From assembly GCF_964340835.1 (NCBI RefSeq), contig NZ_OZ204251.1: a stretch of DNA of 64,000 bases; one strand, given 5' to 3'. Positions within the stretch are counted from its first letter, which is position 1. Each line of letters starts with the position of its first letter. This document shows positions 50,966 through 58,884 of this stretch, piece after piece. The stretch comes from Bombilactobacillus bombi. GTDB taxonomy: Bacteria > Bacillota > Bacilli > Lactobacillales > Lactobacillaceae. Below the pieces are notes generated by a model, which was given only the letters and a program-made list of their open reading frames with translations, was not told where the DNA came from and ran no database searches. Both the position numbers and the translations under genes were made by a program.

Positions 50966-52300
50966 TTACCAACCAATTTGATCAGCATTGGGCGGTAATG
51001 TTAATTGACCGGCAGCTAGTTCGGCTAATGCCTGCGTGAATTTATCAAAAACTTGTTGTAATTGTTCATCTGTAATGACTAATGGCGGCTGAAACCGTAA
51101 GGTATAACCGCGCAAACTAATAATTAAAACACCCAGTTCAAATAAGCGATAAATTAACTTAGTTGTCGCAACTGCATCAGGTTCTTTTGTTTGTGGATTA
51201 ATAATATCAATGCCTCCATTCAGACCGTAAAAGCGAACATCTCCCAGAAAATCATATTTTTGCTGCATTTTTTGAAAGAATGCTTGTGCAACTTGGCCTA
51301 ATCTTTGGGAACGCTCCACTAAGTGCTCATTTTCCATAACATCTAAGGTTGCATTAGCCGCTGCTGTTGTAATAGGATTGCCTGCTGTAGTATACGTATT
51401 AGCAGGAGCCTGCAAAGAGTCCATAATCTCTGCTCGTCCAATTATTGCACTTAAGGGAAGTCCTGAAGCAATCGATTTACCAATGGACATTAAATCGGGC
51501 TCCAGCCCAAATTGTTGAATAGACCACCACTTGCCAGTACGGCCAAAGCCTTGATTAACTTCATCTACGGCAAATACAATTCCATGATCTTTGGCGAATT
51601 GACGCAGTCTTTGTAAATATTCGTTAGGAGCTTTAATGATTCCGCCATCACCTTGAATGGGCTCGATGATAATAGCAGCAACTTCTTCTGCAGGTAAATA
51701 GGTTTCAAAAGGAAGTTTAAAAGCTTGCCACATCCGATTAACAAAGTCACTCAAACTTTCTGTGGTCGGCTTTTTACTGATATCTGGATAAGGCACTTTG
51801 ACAATGCCTGGTAATAAAGGACCAATTTTACGGCTCATATTTAAGCTGACACTGGAGATACTAATAGAGCCATAAGTAGAACCATGATAAGCACCGGTAA
51901 AACTAACAATATATTGACGCTGAGTATAAGCGCGTGCAAATTTAATAATTGCGTCATTGGCGTCAGAGCCTGAATTGCCCCAAGCAACCCGCACAGAACC
52001 CTTAATCGGTGCCAGATCAGCTAAACGTTGCGCTAGTGTAGCTGCTGGTTGATTAGCAAAATAAGCGGGGGTATATTGAATCAGCTTTTGTGCTTGATTG
52101 CAAATAGCTTCTACAATATGGGGATGTGAATGTCCTGTATTAGTTGCAGAAGCACTAGCTAATAAGTCCAAATAATGCTTACCGTCTAAATCTGTTAAAA
52201 CTGCGCCTTGACCACTTTCAATGACAATATCAAAGTATTGAATCCGGGCTGCAGGTGCCAATACTTGTTTTTCGGCAGCTAATAAATCTCGTTGAGTCAT
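50966..52300 (-). CDS. Isoleucine 2-epimerase (class III aminotransferase fold)
   Basis: 444 residues. The sequence follows the Lactobacillus buchneri isoleucine 2-epimerase closely: LDLLASASATNTGHSHP, GNSGSDANDAIIKFARAYT, FTGAYHGSTYGS, SLNMSRKIGPLLP, IIEPIQGDGGIIKAP and an end of IGW. PLP Lys in MSIGKSIASG; Asp in FAVDEVNQGFGRTG. That enzyme interconverts L-isoleucine and D-allo-isoleucine and also acts on Val and Leu, rather than transaminating GABA. Generic tools may call it 4-aminobutyrate aminotransferase. ATG at 52300 is preferred over the ATG three codons upstream, which abuts AAAGGA. Confidence 0.82.
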   Translation of the reverse strand: MTQRDLLAAEKQVLAPAARIQYFDIVIESGQGAVLTDLDGKHYLDLLASASATNTGHSHPHIVEAICNQAQKLIQYTPAYFANQPAATLAQRLADLAPIKGSVRVAWGNSGSDANDAIIKFARAYTQRQYIVSFTGAYHGSTYGSISISSVSLNMSRKIGPLLPGIVKVPYPDISKKPTTESLSDFVNRMWQAFKLPFETYLPAEEVAAIIIEPIQGDGGIIKAPNEYLQRLRQFAKDHGIVFAVDEVNQGFGRTGKWWSIQQFGLEPDLMSIGKSIASGLPLSAIIGRAEIMDSLQAPANTYTTAGNPITTAAANATLDVMENEHLVERSQRLGQVAQAFFQKMQQKYDFLGDVRFYGLNGGIDIINPQTKEPDAVATTKLIYRLFELGVLIISLRGYTLRFQPPLVITDEQLQQVFDKFTQALAELAAGQLTLPPNADQIGW

Positions 52301-52490
52301 GCTTATCATTCCTTTTATTCAAACCTAGTTATAAATTATGATTTATAACTACAACAATTACACCATTTCTAAAATTAAAATATAATTAGTATTCTCTAAC
52401 ATGATTAAGCAATTGTCAATTTATTTACGTAATAATAGTTCATCTTACAAGGACAACGAATATTAGCTGTATAAATTAATTAAAACAGCA

Positions 52491-52534
52491 AAAAAGCAAA
52501 AACCAAAATAAAAAGAAAATGGTTTTTGCTTTTG
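52491..52534. terminator. Hairpin in the 52.3-52.6 kb gap
   Basis: Stem AAAAGCAAAAACCA/TGGTTTTTGCTTTT with a 14-base loop. The remaining 320-base gap between the ABC permease and the epimerase shows no ORF or other element I recognise. Confidence 0.75.
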
Positions 52535-52622
52535 TAGTATTTTATTTATCCAACTTCAAAAATTCTAAAATGTCTAACTTTTCTATTGCGTTTAAAGATT
52601 GAAGACTTTTTAAATTTAGTTA

Positions 52623-53891
52623 TTATTCATAGCGTAAAGCTGTCATTGGGTCTAATTTGGCTGCGCGTCTTGCTGGCAATGTCCCTGCTAAGAAAGCAAT
52701 CAACATAATAATGACAATAATAGCTACAACAGATGGCAATGTGAATTGGACGAGCGTAAAGCCTGCTAAGCCTTTCAAGAAACTTGTCACCGCTAGTTGA
52801 TTGAGTATCTGGCCAATACCTGCGGCCAGTAAAATGCCTAATACTGAACCAATAAGCCCAATTAAAAGTGATTCACAACTAAAGATTAAGAATACTTTAC
52901 CACGACTCAGACCTAAGGCTTTCATCAAGCCAATTTCTCGTGTCCGATCACGCACAGACATGTACAAGGTATTAATAACCCCAAAGCTGGCAGCTAATAA
53001 GGCAATGGCACCAAAGACAATTAGCACACCTGTAATGGCATTGACAACTTGTCGTAATTGTCCAACTTGATCTTGGAAAGTTTGGGCATCATAGCCTTGT
53101 TTGGCTAATTGCTTTTTAACTTTAGCGATGTTAGCATCTGTAGGATTTTTAACCGTTGCGGTAACACCGTAATAATTTTGCTTCATTTTAGCTGGCAAAC
53201 CTGCTTGATTAATATTCGAAACTCGATCAGCTAAAGCTTGACTAATGATCGATTGACTGCCTTGAATAATACTTTGATTACGAATACCAACAATTTTTGC
53301 AGTGACTATGGAACGTTGATTAGTTGCTTGAGAAGAAGCAGCTACTTTGATAGTTTTGCCTAGGGCTTGTTGTGCTGATTTAAATCCTAAGGCCTTGATA
53401 TATTCATTGGCCAAGACTATTTCTTGCGAATGACCATTTTTAGCAGCTTGGCGTCCACGCTTCAAATCAACATTAATTCCTACAGGCGGTTGAGCTTGAA
53501 TAGTATATTTTGAATGGTTAGGACCTTGCACATAATCAATGCTCATATCTTGAACAGGTTGCATATCTTTGAGAGACTTCATAGCTTTTAATTTTTTAAG
53601 TTTTGCCGGTGTAATATTTTGTTGATCCGTAGCACTACCGCGATTAGCCTCATATTTTTGAGGACCATCAGCTTGTTGGCCAGTAGCAGCCGCTGGTACA
53701 ATCTCCATCAATCCCTTACTGCCAACATTAGCGACTTGTTTAGAAACATAATTATTAACACCATTGTTAATGCCCACCGTAATCGCAATTGTCAAAGCGC
53801 CAATCATCACAGCAATCACAGTCAAAATGGTCCGGCCTTTATTGTGCCAAAGATTAGTATTAGCTGATTTTAAAATGTCAGAAAATTTCAT
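52623..53891 (-). CDS. MacB/FtsX-type ABC permease
   Basis: 422 residues. N-terminal membrane helix (IAVMIGALTIAITVGIN), a large extracytoplasmic domain (about 50-290) and three C-terminal helices with the FtsX pattern (GVINTLYMSVRDRTREIGLMKALG). Type VII ABC exporters of this kind do not pump across the membrane but transmit force to extracytoplasmic partners; roles include peptide resistance and lipoprotein handling. The ATG at 53891 overlaps the stop of the ATPase gene (TAATG). Confidence 0.88.
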   Translation of the reverse strand: MKFSDILKSANTNLWHNKGRTILTVIAVMIGALTIAITVGINNGVNNYVSKQVANVGSKGLMEIVPAAATGQQADGPQKYEANRGSATDQQNITPAKLKKLKAMKSLKDMQPVQDMSIDYVQGPNHSKYTIQAQPPVGINVDLKRGRQAAKNGHSQEIVLANEYIKALGFKSAQQALGKTIKVAASSQATNQRSIVTAKIVGIRNQSIIQGSQSIISQALADRVSNINQAGLPAKMKQNYYGVTATVKNPTDANIAKVKKQLAKQGYDAQTFQDQVGQLRQVVNAITGVLIVFGAIALLAASFGVINTLYMSVRDRTREIGLMKALGLSRGKVFLIFSCESLLIGLIGSVLGILLAAGIGQILNQLAVTSFLKGLAGFTLVQFTLPSVVAIIVIIMLIAFLAGTLPARRAAKLDPMTALRYE

Positions 53892-54577
53892 TAGTTTGCT
53901 CCTTCTGCTGCCACGATTTGGCCGTCTTTGATTTGAATTTGGCGTTGACATTTAGCTGCCAAGTCATCGTCATGGGTCACAATAATTAAAGTAATATTAT
54001 GCTTTTGATGAAGATTGAATAAAATATCTTCAATCATGGTGCCAGTGTTGGAATCCAAGTTGCCAGTTGGTTCATCTGCAAAAATAATCTGTGGATTATT
54101 AACCAAAGCCCGCGCGATGCAAACGCGTTGCTTTTGCCCGCCAGATAAGTCACTAGCCCGATTATTTTTCTTATCGCTTAAGCCAACAGCTGCAATAGCT
54201 TCTAATGCTTTAGCTTTGCGTTCGCGGCCAGTTACTCCACCAATTTTAAGTGGTAACATCACATTTTCTAATACAGAGTCTTTCGCATTTAAGAAAAATT
54301 GTTGAAAGACAAAACCAAAAGTTTGATTACGAATTTTATTGAGTGCCTTTGCTTTAATATTTTGGGTTGGTTGGCCATTCAGTGTAATTGTTCCTGAAGT
54401 TGGTTGATCTAATAAAGCCATAATATGCATTAAAGTTGATTTACCAGAACCACTTTTGCCAACAATCGCCACTGATTCTCCTTGTTCAATCTGTAAACTA
54501 ACACCGCGTAAGGCTTGAAATTGCGAAGATCCTTTGCCATATGTACGCACAATGTCTTGGGTTGTGAGTAAACTCAT
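53891..54577 (-). CDS. MacB-type ABC ATP-binding protein
   Basis: 228 residues. Walker A GKSGSGKST, Q loop VFQQFFLN, signature LSGGQKQR, Walker B IIFADEPTGNLDS and switch His in VTHDDDLA. The DEPTGNLD form is typical of the MacB/LolD group. Partner of the 52623 permease. GAGGAGGA precedes the ATG at 54577. The protein substrate or signal is unknown; no two-component system lies beside it, unlike bacitracin-resistance modules. Confidence 0.9.
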   Translation of the reverse strand: MSLLTTQDIVRTYGKGSSQFQALRGVSLQIEQGESVAIVGKSGSGKSTLMHIMALLDQPTSGTITLNGQPTQNIKAKALNKIRNQTFGFVFQQFFLNAKDSVLENVMLPLKIGGVTGRERKAKALEAIAAVGLSDKKNNRASDLSGGQKQRVCIARALVNNPQIIFADEPTGNLDSNTGTMIEDILFNLHQKHNITLIIVTHDDDLAAKCQRQIQIKDGQIVAAEGAN

Positions 54578-54666
54578 TTTGGTATCCTCCTCGTGTTCCT
54601 GTGTATTATGTTGATAGTATACCACAACTCCGCTAAAATAAAAGTCTTTTTTGAGATTTTTTAAAT

Positions 54667-54693
54667 AAAAAAAGCTGTTGCCTAAGCAACAGC
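54667..54693 (-). terminator. Terminator after chbG-like gene
   Basis: Perfect stem GCTGTTGC/GCAACAGC with loop CTAA; T run on the minus strand. Closes the PTS operon. Confidence 0.9.
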
Positions 54694-54703
54694 CTACATT
54701 CTC

Positions 54704-55495
54704 TTAATTATTTTTTAAATCACCAAAACTGATTAATTCAATATTATTATCTTTAATCCAACCTTTTAATGTTTGTGAACAAAGAGTTTCTAAATCCTTT
54801 ACTCGTGGTAAAGTTAGCGTTGAATTATCTAAAATGTATTGATCAACATATCCTGGATGAAAATGTAATTCAGTGACTAACCCGTTATCGTGATTTTTCA
54901 AAATATGGAATTTATCTAGCAAGAAGTCTTCTGGTCTAACACCTCGATCTAACATTTCCATATAGGCATCATTAATTGGTGATTCCAGTTGTGCATAACG
55001 CTTTGCACTGGGTTGATTATATTTATCTTGATAAAAGATTCCTGCATGCAACCCATATTCTTTAGCTGCATCTAATAATGCTCGTGCAGAATTATCATCT
55101 AATGCTGAATGTGGTTCAATATGTGAGGGATAAAAGCCAAACAAATCCCGAAATTTTTCAATTTGAGCCTTGGTCTCTTTCAAAGCGTCAGTATAAGAAA
55201 AGGATTTTTTATGAGTTTTAAAATCTTTAGATCCTAGATAGCTGCCATCAGCTTTTACTAAGCTGGGAATACTGTGAGGATCAGACACTGGATAACCAGT
55301 AGTTAAGTTAACATGTAATCCCACATATAAATGTGGCGCTTCTTTTAAGAGTGCAACAGCATGTGATGCTGCCGGCTGATTAATCATAATTGTAGTTGAA
55401 GAAACCACTCCTTCATTAAACGCTTTCACAACACCATAATTAAAAGCTTCCGACATCCCAAAATCATCTGCATTAATAATTACTTTTTTCGTCAA
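54704..55495 (-). CDS. ChbG/YdjC family carbohydrate deacetylase
   Basis: 263 residues. Metal-binding and catalytic residues: INADDFGMS (Asp pair), GLHVNLT (His) and PSHIEPHSALD (His pair). ChbG removes an acetyl group from phosphorylated N-acetylated disaccharides such as chitobiose-6-P. It is the last gene of the PTS operon, 18 bases after IID, so the PTS probably imports an N-acetylated sugar that this enzyme deacetylates (inference). No glycosidase or deaminase gene follows. Confidence 0.88.
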   Translation of the reverse strand: MTKKVIINADDFGMSEAFNYGVVKAFNEGVVSSTTIMINQPAASHAVALLKEAPHLYVGLHVNLTTGYPVSDPHSIPSLVKADGSYLGSKDFKTHKKSFSYTDALKETKAQIEKFRDLFGFYPSHIEPHSALDDNSARALLDAAKEYGLHAGIFYQDKYNQPSAKRYAQLESPINDAYMEMLDRGVRPEDFLLDKFHILKNHDNGLVTELHFHPGYVDQYILDNSTLTLPRVKDLETLCSQTLKGWIKDNNIELISFGDLKNN

Positions 55496-55513
55496 TTTAA
55501 AAATCCTTTCTTT

Positions 55514-56332
55514 TTAAAAAATTCCCAAGAAAGCTCCAATAATTCCTAGAATTATTACTCCAAATAATAAGTAAATAACCTTAACTTTCTTTCGTAATAA
55601 CACTAAAATGGCCAAAGTTAATAACAGCGGCAATAAACCGGGCATAATACTATTTAAAATACTTTGTAATTTCAAAGTTGTACCCGCCATATTCCATTTT
55701 AAAGCCGTCTTAATTGTGACAGAACTAGCAGTCATGGCTCCCACCATAATTAAACCTACAATAGTTGCACAATTAGTTATTAATTCAAATAATCCCGAAT
55801 TAAAGGCACTGCTAATAAATTTTTCACCGGAAGTATAGCCAATTTGTAATAATTTATACCGAGTAAAAATAGATGGTATATGATAAATCACTAAAAACAA
55901 AATCGGCCCCAATATATTGCCTTTCATTGCTAAAGGAATCCCAATTCCAGCAGCAATCAAACGCAGTGTTCCCCAAAATATCGAATCTCCAATACCTGAT
56001 AGTGGTCCCATTAAAGCTGCTTTAATCGCGTTAATAGAATCCGGATCAAAATCGGGATTTTGAGAATTTTCTTTTTCCATAGCTGCGTTCAACCCCATAA
56101 TGAAGGGAGCAGTTTCATAGGTACAGTTAAAGAAGCTAGAATGACGTTCAATAGCAGCTCTTTTGCCTTCTGGATCATCTTTGTAAAATTCATCAATTGC
56201 AGGCAACATTGCATATTCATAGCCATAACCTTGCATCTTTACCATATTAAAAGAGCTGAAAAGAAACCACGAGCGTTTAAACATTTTACTAATAACTTTT
56301 TGATCTTGTTGCTTACCATTATCTTTACTCAT
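55514..56332 (-). CDS. Mannose-family PTS IID component
   Basis: 272 residues. The N-terminal KRSWFLFSSFNMVKMQGYGYEYAMLPAIDEFY and GPLSGIGDSIFWGT are IID signatures. One or more C-terminal helices follow. It forms the membrane channel with IIC. It overlaps the IIC gene by four bases. Confidence 0.92.
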   Translation of the reverse strand: MSKDNGKQQDQKVISKMFKRSWFLFSSFNMVKMQGYGYEYAMLPAIDEFYKDDPEGKRAAIERHSSFFNCTYETAPFIMGLNAAMEKENSQNPDFDPDSINAIKAALMGPLSGIGDSIFWGTLRLIAAGIGIPLAMKGNILGPILFLVIYHIPSIFTRYKLLQIGYTSGEKFISSAFNSGLFELITNCATIVGLIMVGAMTASSVTIKTALKWNMAGTTLKLQSILNSIMPGLLPLLLTLAILVLLRKKVKVIYLLFGVIILGIIGAFLGIF

Positions 56333-57126
56333 GACAAAAATTCCTCCTCTTCAGTCTTCTTCTTGCCTTGATTGTTACCATTTTCAGCTACTGGATTCGA
56401 ATTTTTGGCAGTAGCATTGTAAATTGTAATTGCCAAAACAATCGCAATAATTGCTACAGCCAAATTAGGAAGTTTGAGATAAACAACTAATGCGAACCCC
56501 AAGAAAAAGTAACTGACTAATTTACCCTTGAATAACATATTTAATAACATGGCAAATCCAACAGCTGGCAACATAGCTCCAGCAGCTGTGAATCCATCTT
56601 GAACAAACTTAGGGATAATTTTGAGTAAATTGCCAACCGCATTAACACCTAAGAAAATAGAGAAGAAAATAATAACAGTATTCAACAAAGGAAATAATGC
56701 CGACATAATAAAGTTATATTTGACGACACCTTTTTCGTCGCCTTTTTTTGCTAGTTGATCCATTTTAGGCAGCAATAAAGGCATATAAGCATAAGTAATC
56801 TGCATTAAAATAACCCCGACTGCAGATACTGGAACCGCACCAGCGAGAGCTTTAGCTCCGGAAATATGTGTCAAAATGGCAATCGCAGTTCCCATTAACG
56901 AACCAATTGTGGCATCTGCAGGTACAGCGCCGCCCACAGCAATCACTCCTAAAAACACCGATTCAAAAGTGGCTCCGAGAATAATTCCAGTGTGTAAATC
57001 ACCTAAAATTAAACCAACTAATGGTCCAACTATAATCGGTCGATTAAAGTGGAACAATCCAGCCATGTTACTTAGCCACACGATGACATAATAGAGAATT
57101 GCAATTTCTAAAGCTTTCAAAAACAT
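56329..57126 (-). CDS. Mannose-family PTS IIC component
   Basis: 265 residues, seven or eight helices. RPIIVGPLVGLILGDLHTGIILGATFESVFLGVIAVGGAVPADATIGS is the IIC signature. The C-terminal tail is hydrophilic (KNSNPVAENGNNQGKKKTEEEE). Sugar specificity not readable. It follows IIB by three bases. Confidence 0.92.
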   Translation of the reverse strand: MFLKALEIAILYYVIVWLSNMAGLFHFNRPIIVGPLVGLILGDLHTGIILGATFESVFLGVIAVGGAVPADATIGSLMGTAIAILTHISGAKALAGAVPVSAVGVILMQITYAYMPLLLPKMDQLAKKGDEKGVVKYNFIMSALFPLLNTVIIFFSIFLGVNAVGNLLKIIPKFVQDGFTAAGAMLPAVGFAMLLNMLFKGKLVSYFFLGFALVVYLKLPNLAVAIIAIVLAITIYNATAKNSNPVAENGNNQGKKKTEEEEFLS

Positions 57127-57129
57127 CGA

Positions 57130-57630
57130 TTATTCACCTCCATAAATTTTTTTCAAATTTTTAGTTTTAGCATCAGGAGTTAATTGTGATACAAAATTTG
57201 GTGATAGTTGAGCAATCGCTTTAATCTCTGATAAATCTGCTTCATCTACTTGAACTGCAGAATCGATTTTTCTTTGTTGGGTACCATGTTGGTTAATGGG
57301 TAACAAGCCATAATTACCAACATTAATGACTTCAATTTGCTTTTGTAACTCTTGGCCAATTTTTTTAGCGTCTTTAAAGTTTTGTACCACCACAAACATT
57401 GCCAGTTGTTGAGCTTGTGGTTTTTTTAAAAGGGTTATCGAATCGCTTACATTTCTACATAAAAACTTAATGTTGTCAGGCACTGCCATTTTCATTGACA
57501 TTTGCTGAGTATCATTGTTCATCACATCATCATTAGCAACGAGAATATGCGTAATATGCAAAACTTTGGACCAGACAACAGCAACTTGCCCGTGTATTAA
57601 ACGCTCATCTATTCGTAACATCTTAATCAT
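57130..57630 (-). CDS. Mannose-family PTS IIB component
   Basis: 166 residues. IKMLRIDERLIHGQVAVVW carries the phosphorylated His (DERLIHGQ). The start at 57630 places AAAGAG nine bases away; longer frames are possible. Receives phosphate from IIA and passes it to the sugar. Confidence 0.9.
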   Translation of the reverse strand: MIKMLRIDERLIHGQVAVVWSKVLHITHILVANDDVMNNDTQQMSMKMAVPDNIKFLCRNVSDSITLLKKPQAQQLAMFVVVQNFKDAKKIGQELQKQIEVINVGNYGLLPINQHGTQQRKIDSAVQVDEADLSEIKAIAQLSPNFVSQLTPDAKTKNLKKIYGGE

Positions 57631-57646
57631 TATTCGCATCTCTTTC

Positions 57647-58072
57647 TTATAATAAAAATTCGTCTTCACTTAATTCATTAATGTTTTGTTTATCCAGTTC
57701 ACTTAGTTGAACCGGAGCTTCATTAATTAAATTTTGCAAATGTTCCTTAGTTGGCTGAGCAGTGTCTAGCATAATTGATAAGACTGTTGGTAAATTAACT
57801 GAAGTAATGACAAATATATTAGATTGCTGATTCGTTCTTAACAAAACTTCTCTATTAACGCTGCCACCAACTAAATCGGTAAAGATAATTCCCCAATCTT
57901 CAGCTTTAATTGTCTTCAAAAAGTCATCAACTTTTTGTCCTACATCAACTTTCTGCTCAGTTAAATATGCATCAATAGTAGTTATATTTTGAGTTTTCCC
58001 AGTTAAAATCTGAACTGAGCTTTTTAACCCACTTGCAAATTTGCCATGACTTGCAATAAGATACTTTTTCAA
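57647..58072 (-). CDS. Mannose-family PTS IIA component
   Basis: 141 residues. LKKYLIASHGKFASGLKSS has the phosphorylated His (ASHG); FTDLVGGSVNRE follows. The TTG at 58072 behind AAAGGA gives the normal N-terminus. First PTS gene, 73 bases after the XRE regulator at 58145-58348; an ACTAC-N5-GTAGT operator lies in between at 58143-58159. Confidence 0.9.
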   Translation of the reverse strand: MKKYLIASHGKFASGLKSSVQILTGKTQNITTIDAYLTEQKVDVGQKVDDFLKTIKAEDWGIIFTDLVGGSVNREVLLRTNQQSNIFVITSVNLPTVLSIMLDTAQPTKEHLQNLINEAPVQLSELDKQNINELSEDEFLL

Positions 58073-58142
58073 ATTAACTATCCTTTCTAACAATTTTTTA
58101 ATACTTAAGTAAATAAATCTATTGCTAATAATCTTTTAAAAG

Positions 58143-58159
58143 AACTACGTTTTGTAGTT
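58143..58159 (-). promoter_or_regulatory. Operator 1: AACTAC-N5-GTAGTT
   Basis: Perfect 17-bp dyad AACTACGTTTTGTAGTT across the stop codon of the 67-residue regulator gene, upstream of the PTS IIA gene. Same sequence class as the sites at 58400 and 58452, with the same GTTTT centre as the former. Confidence 0.75.
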
Positions 58160-58348
58160 AAATGCGGCAAAAAAAATTTCTTCCTTAGGAATCTTAAATA
58201 TATCTTCAATTTGCTGCATTTTCTTTGTTCCAGGATTACGATATCCACATTCCCATGAACTTACAGTTTTTTGGGAAACTTGTAACATATCTGCTAATTC
58301 TTGTTGGCTAACCCCCCTTTCTTCACGAATTTCTTTTAAGTTTTTCAA
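58145..58348 (-). CDS. XRE family regulator, 67 residues
   Basis: A single Cro/C1-type HTH: EIREERGVSQQELADMLQVSQKTVSSWECGYRNPGTKKMQQIEDIF, with a short C-terminal tail and no sensor domain. The TTG start at 58348 lies nine bases after GGGGG. Its promoter contains operator 2 exactly in the -35/-10 spacer, so it should repress itself or be repressed by its divergent partner. It precedes the PTS operon and probably controls it. Such minimal XRE repressors are common in phages but unusual for mannose PTS operons, which are normally run by LevR/ManR with sigma-54. Confidence 0.88.
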   Translation of the reverse strand: MKNLKEIREERGVSQQELADMLQVSQKTVSSWECGYRNPGTKKMQQIEDIFKIPKEEIFFAAFNYKT

Positions 58349-58394
58349 TAAGTAATTCCCCCTTTTCTTGCAGAATATACCTTCAGTAATGAAA

Positions 58395-58420
58395 TATATA
58401 CTACGTTTTGTAGTTTGTCA
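58395..58420 (-). promoter_or_regulatory. Promoter with operator 2 in the spacer
   Basis: On the minus strand -35 TTGACA, 17-bp spacer AACTACAAAACGTAGTA, -10 TATATT. The spacer is an ACTAC-N5-GTAGT operator (58400-58414 on the plus strand). Drives the 67-residue regulator and perhaps the PTS genes. Confidence 0.85.
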
Positions 58421-58451
58421 ATCTCCAGCACTACAATATGTGCATTATTTT

Positions 58452-58470
58452 ATACTACAATTTGTAGTAT
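58452..58470 (+). promoter_or_regulatory. Operator 3: ATACTAC-N5-GTAGTAT
   Basis: Perfect 19-bp dyad 20 bases upstream of the ATG of the 110-residue regulator. Its TATACT at 58451-58456 could be the -10 of that gene. A degenerate fourth copy (ACTACAATATGTGCA) lies at 58430-58444. Confidence 0.75.
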
Positions 58471-58490
58471 CATGCATCTGAGGTGCTATC

Positions 58491-58823
58491 ATGTTTAGCA
58501 AAAGATTACGGGATTTAAGAATCGAGAATCACTATACCCAAGAAAATTTAGCAGAAATAATCGGCGTATCTGATAGAACCATAGGAACTTGGGAAAGAGG
58601 AACACGTGAACCACCAATAAAGACAATAAGATTATTAGCTGACTTATTTAATGTCTCTACAGACTATTTATTAGGGAAGAATAATATAAGAAGTGCATAT
58701 GATAGCAAAAAGAAAATTGATTTAAAAGATGATGTTAAAATAACTTATAAAGGTCAACCTGTTTCAAATGAAGATTTAGAAATTATTCGTCGTTTTCTTC
58801 GAGGCAGCAAATCTGATAAATAA
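58491..58823 (+). CDS. XRE family regulator, 110 residues
   Basis: Cro/C1-type HTH at the N-terminus (RLRDLRIENHYTQENLAEIIGVSDRTIGTWERGTREPPIKTIRLLADLFNVSTDYLLG), then a 45-residue acidic and basic tail (KKKIDLKDDVKITYKGQPVSNEDLEIIRRFLRG) resembling phage-repressor-like regulators of the lactobacilli. GAGGTG before the ATG. It is divergent from the 67-residue regulator with two operators in the 142-base gap. The recognition helices of the two proteins (SQKTVSSWE and SDRTIGTWE) are similar, so both may compete for the same sites. Confidence 0.88.
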   Translation: MFSKRLRDLRIENHYTQENLAEIIGVSDRTIGTWERGTREPPIKTIRLLADLFNVSTDYLLGKNNIRSAYDSKKKIDLKDDVKITYKGQPVSNEDLEIIRRFLRGSKSDK

Positions 58824-58837
58824 TTACTTATTTCCAC

Positions 58838-58870
58838 AAAAAAACAATGGCTTTGGCCATTGTTTTTTTT
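58838..58870. terminator. Bidirectional terminator
   Basis: Stem AAAAAACAATGGC/GCCATTGTTTTTT with loop TTTG between the convergent regulator and carboxypeptidase genes. Confidence 0.9.
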
Positions 58871-58884
58871 ACATATTATATTAA

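Noticed and set aside
50966..52300. 4-aminobutyrate aminotransferase
   Set aside because: The generic class III call is possible, but several long motifs and the C-terminus match isoleucine 2-epimerase more closely.
58145..58823. Prophage lysogeny module
   Set aside because: The two regulators look phage-like, but no integrase, attachment site or structural gene is present and a PTS operon follows directly.
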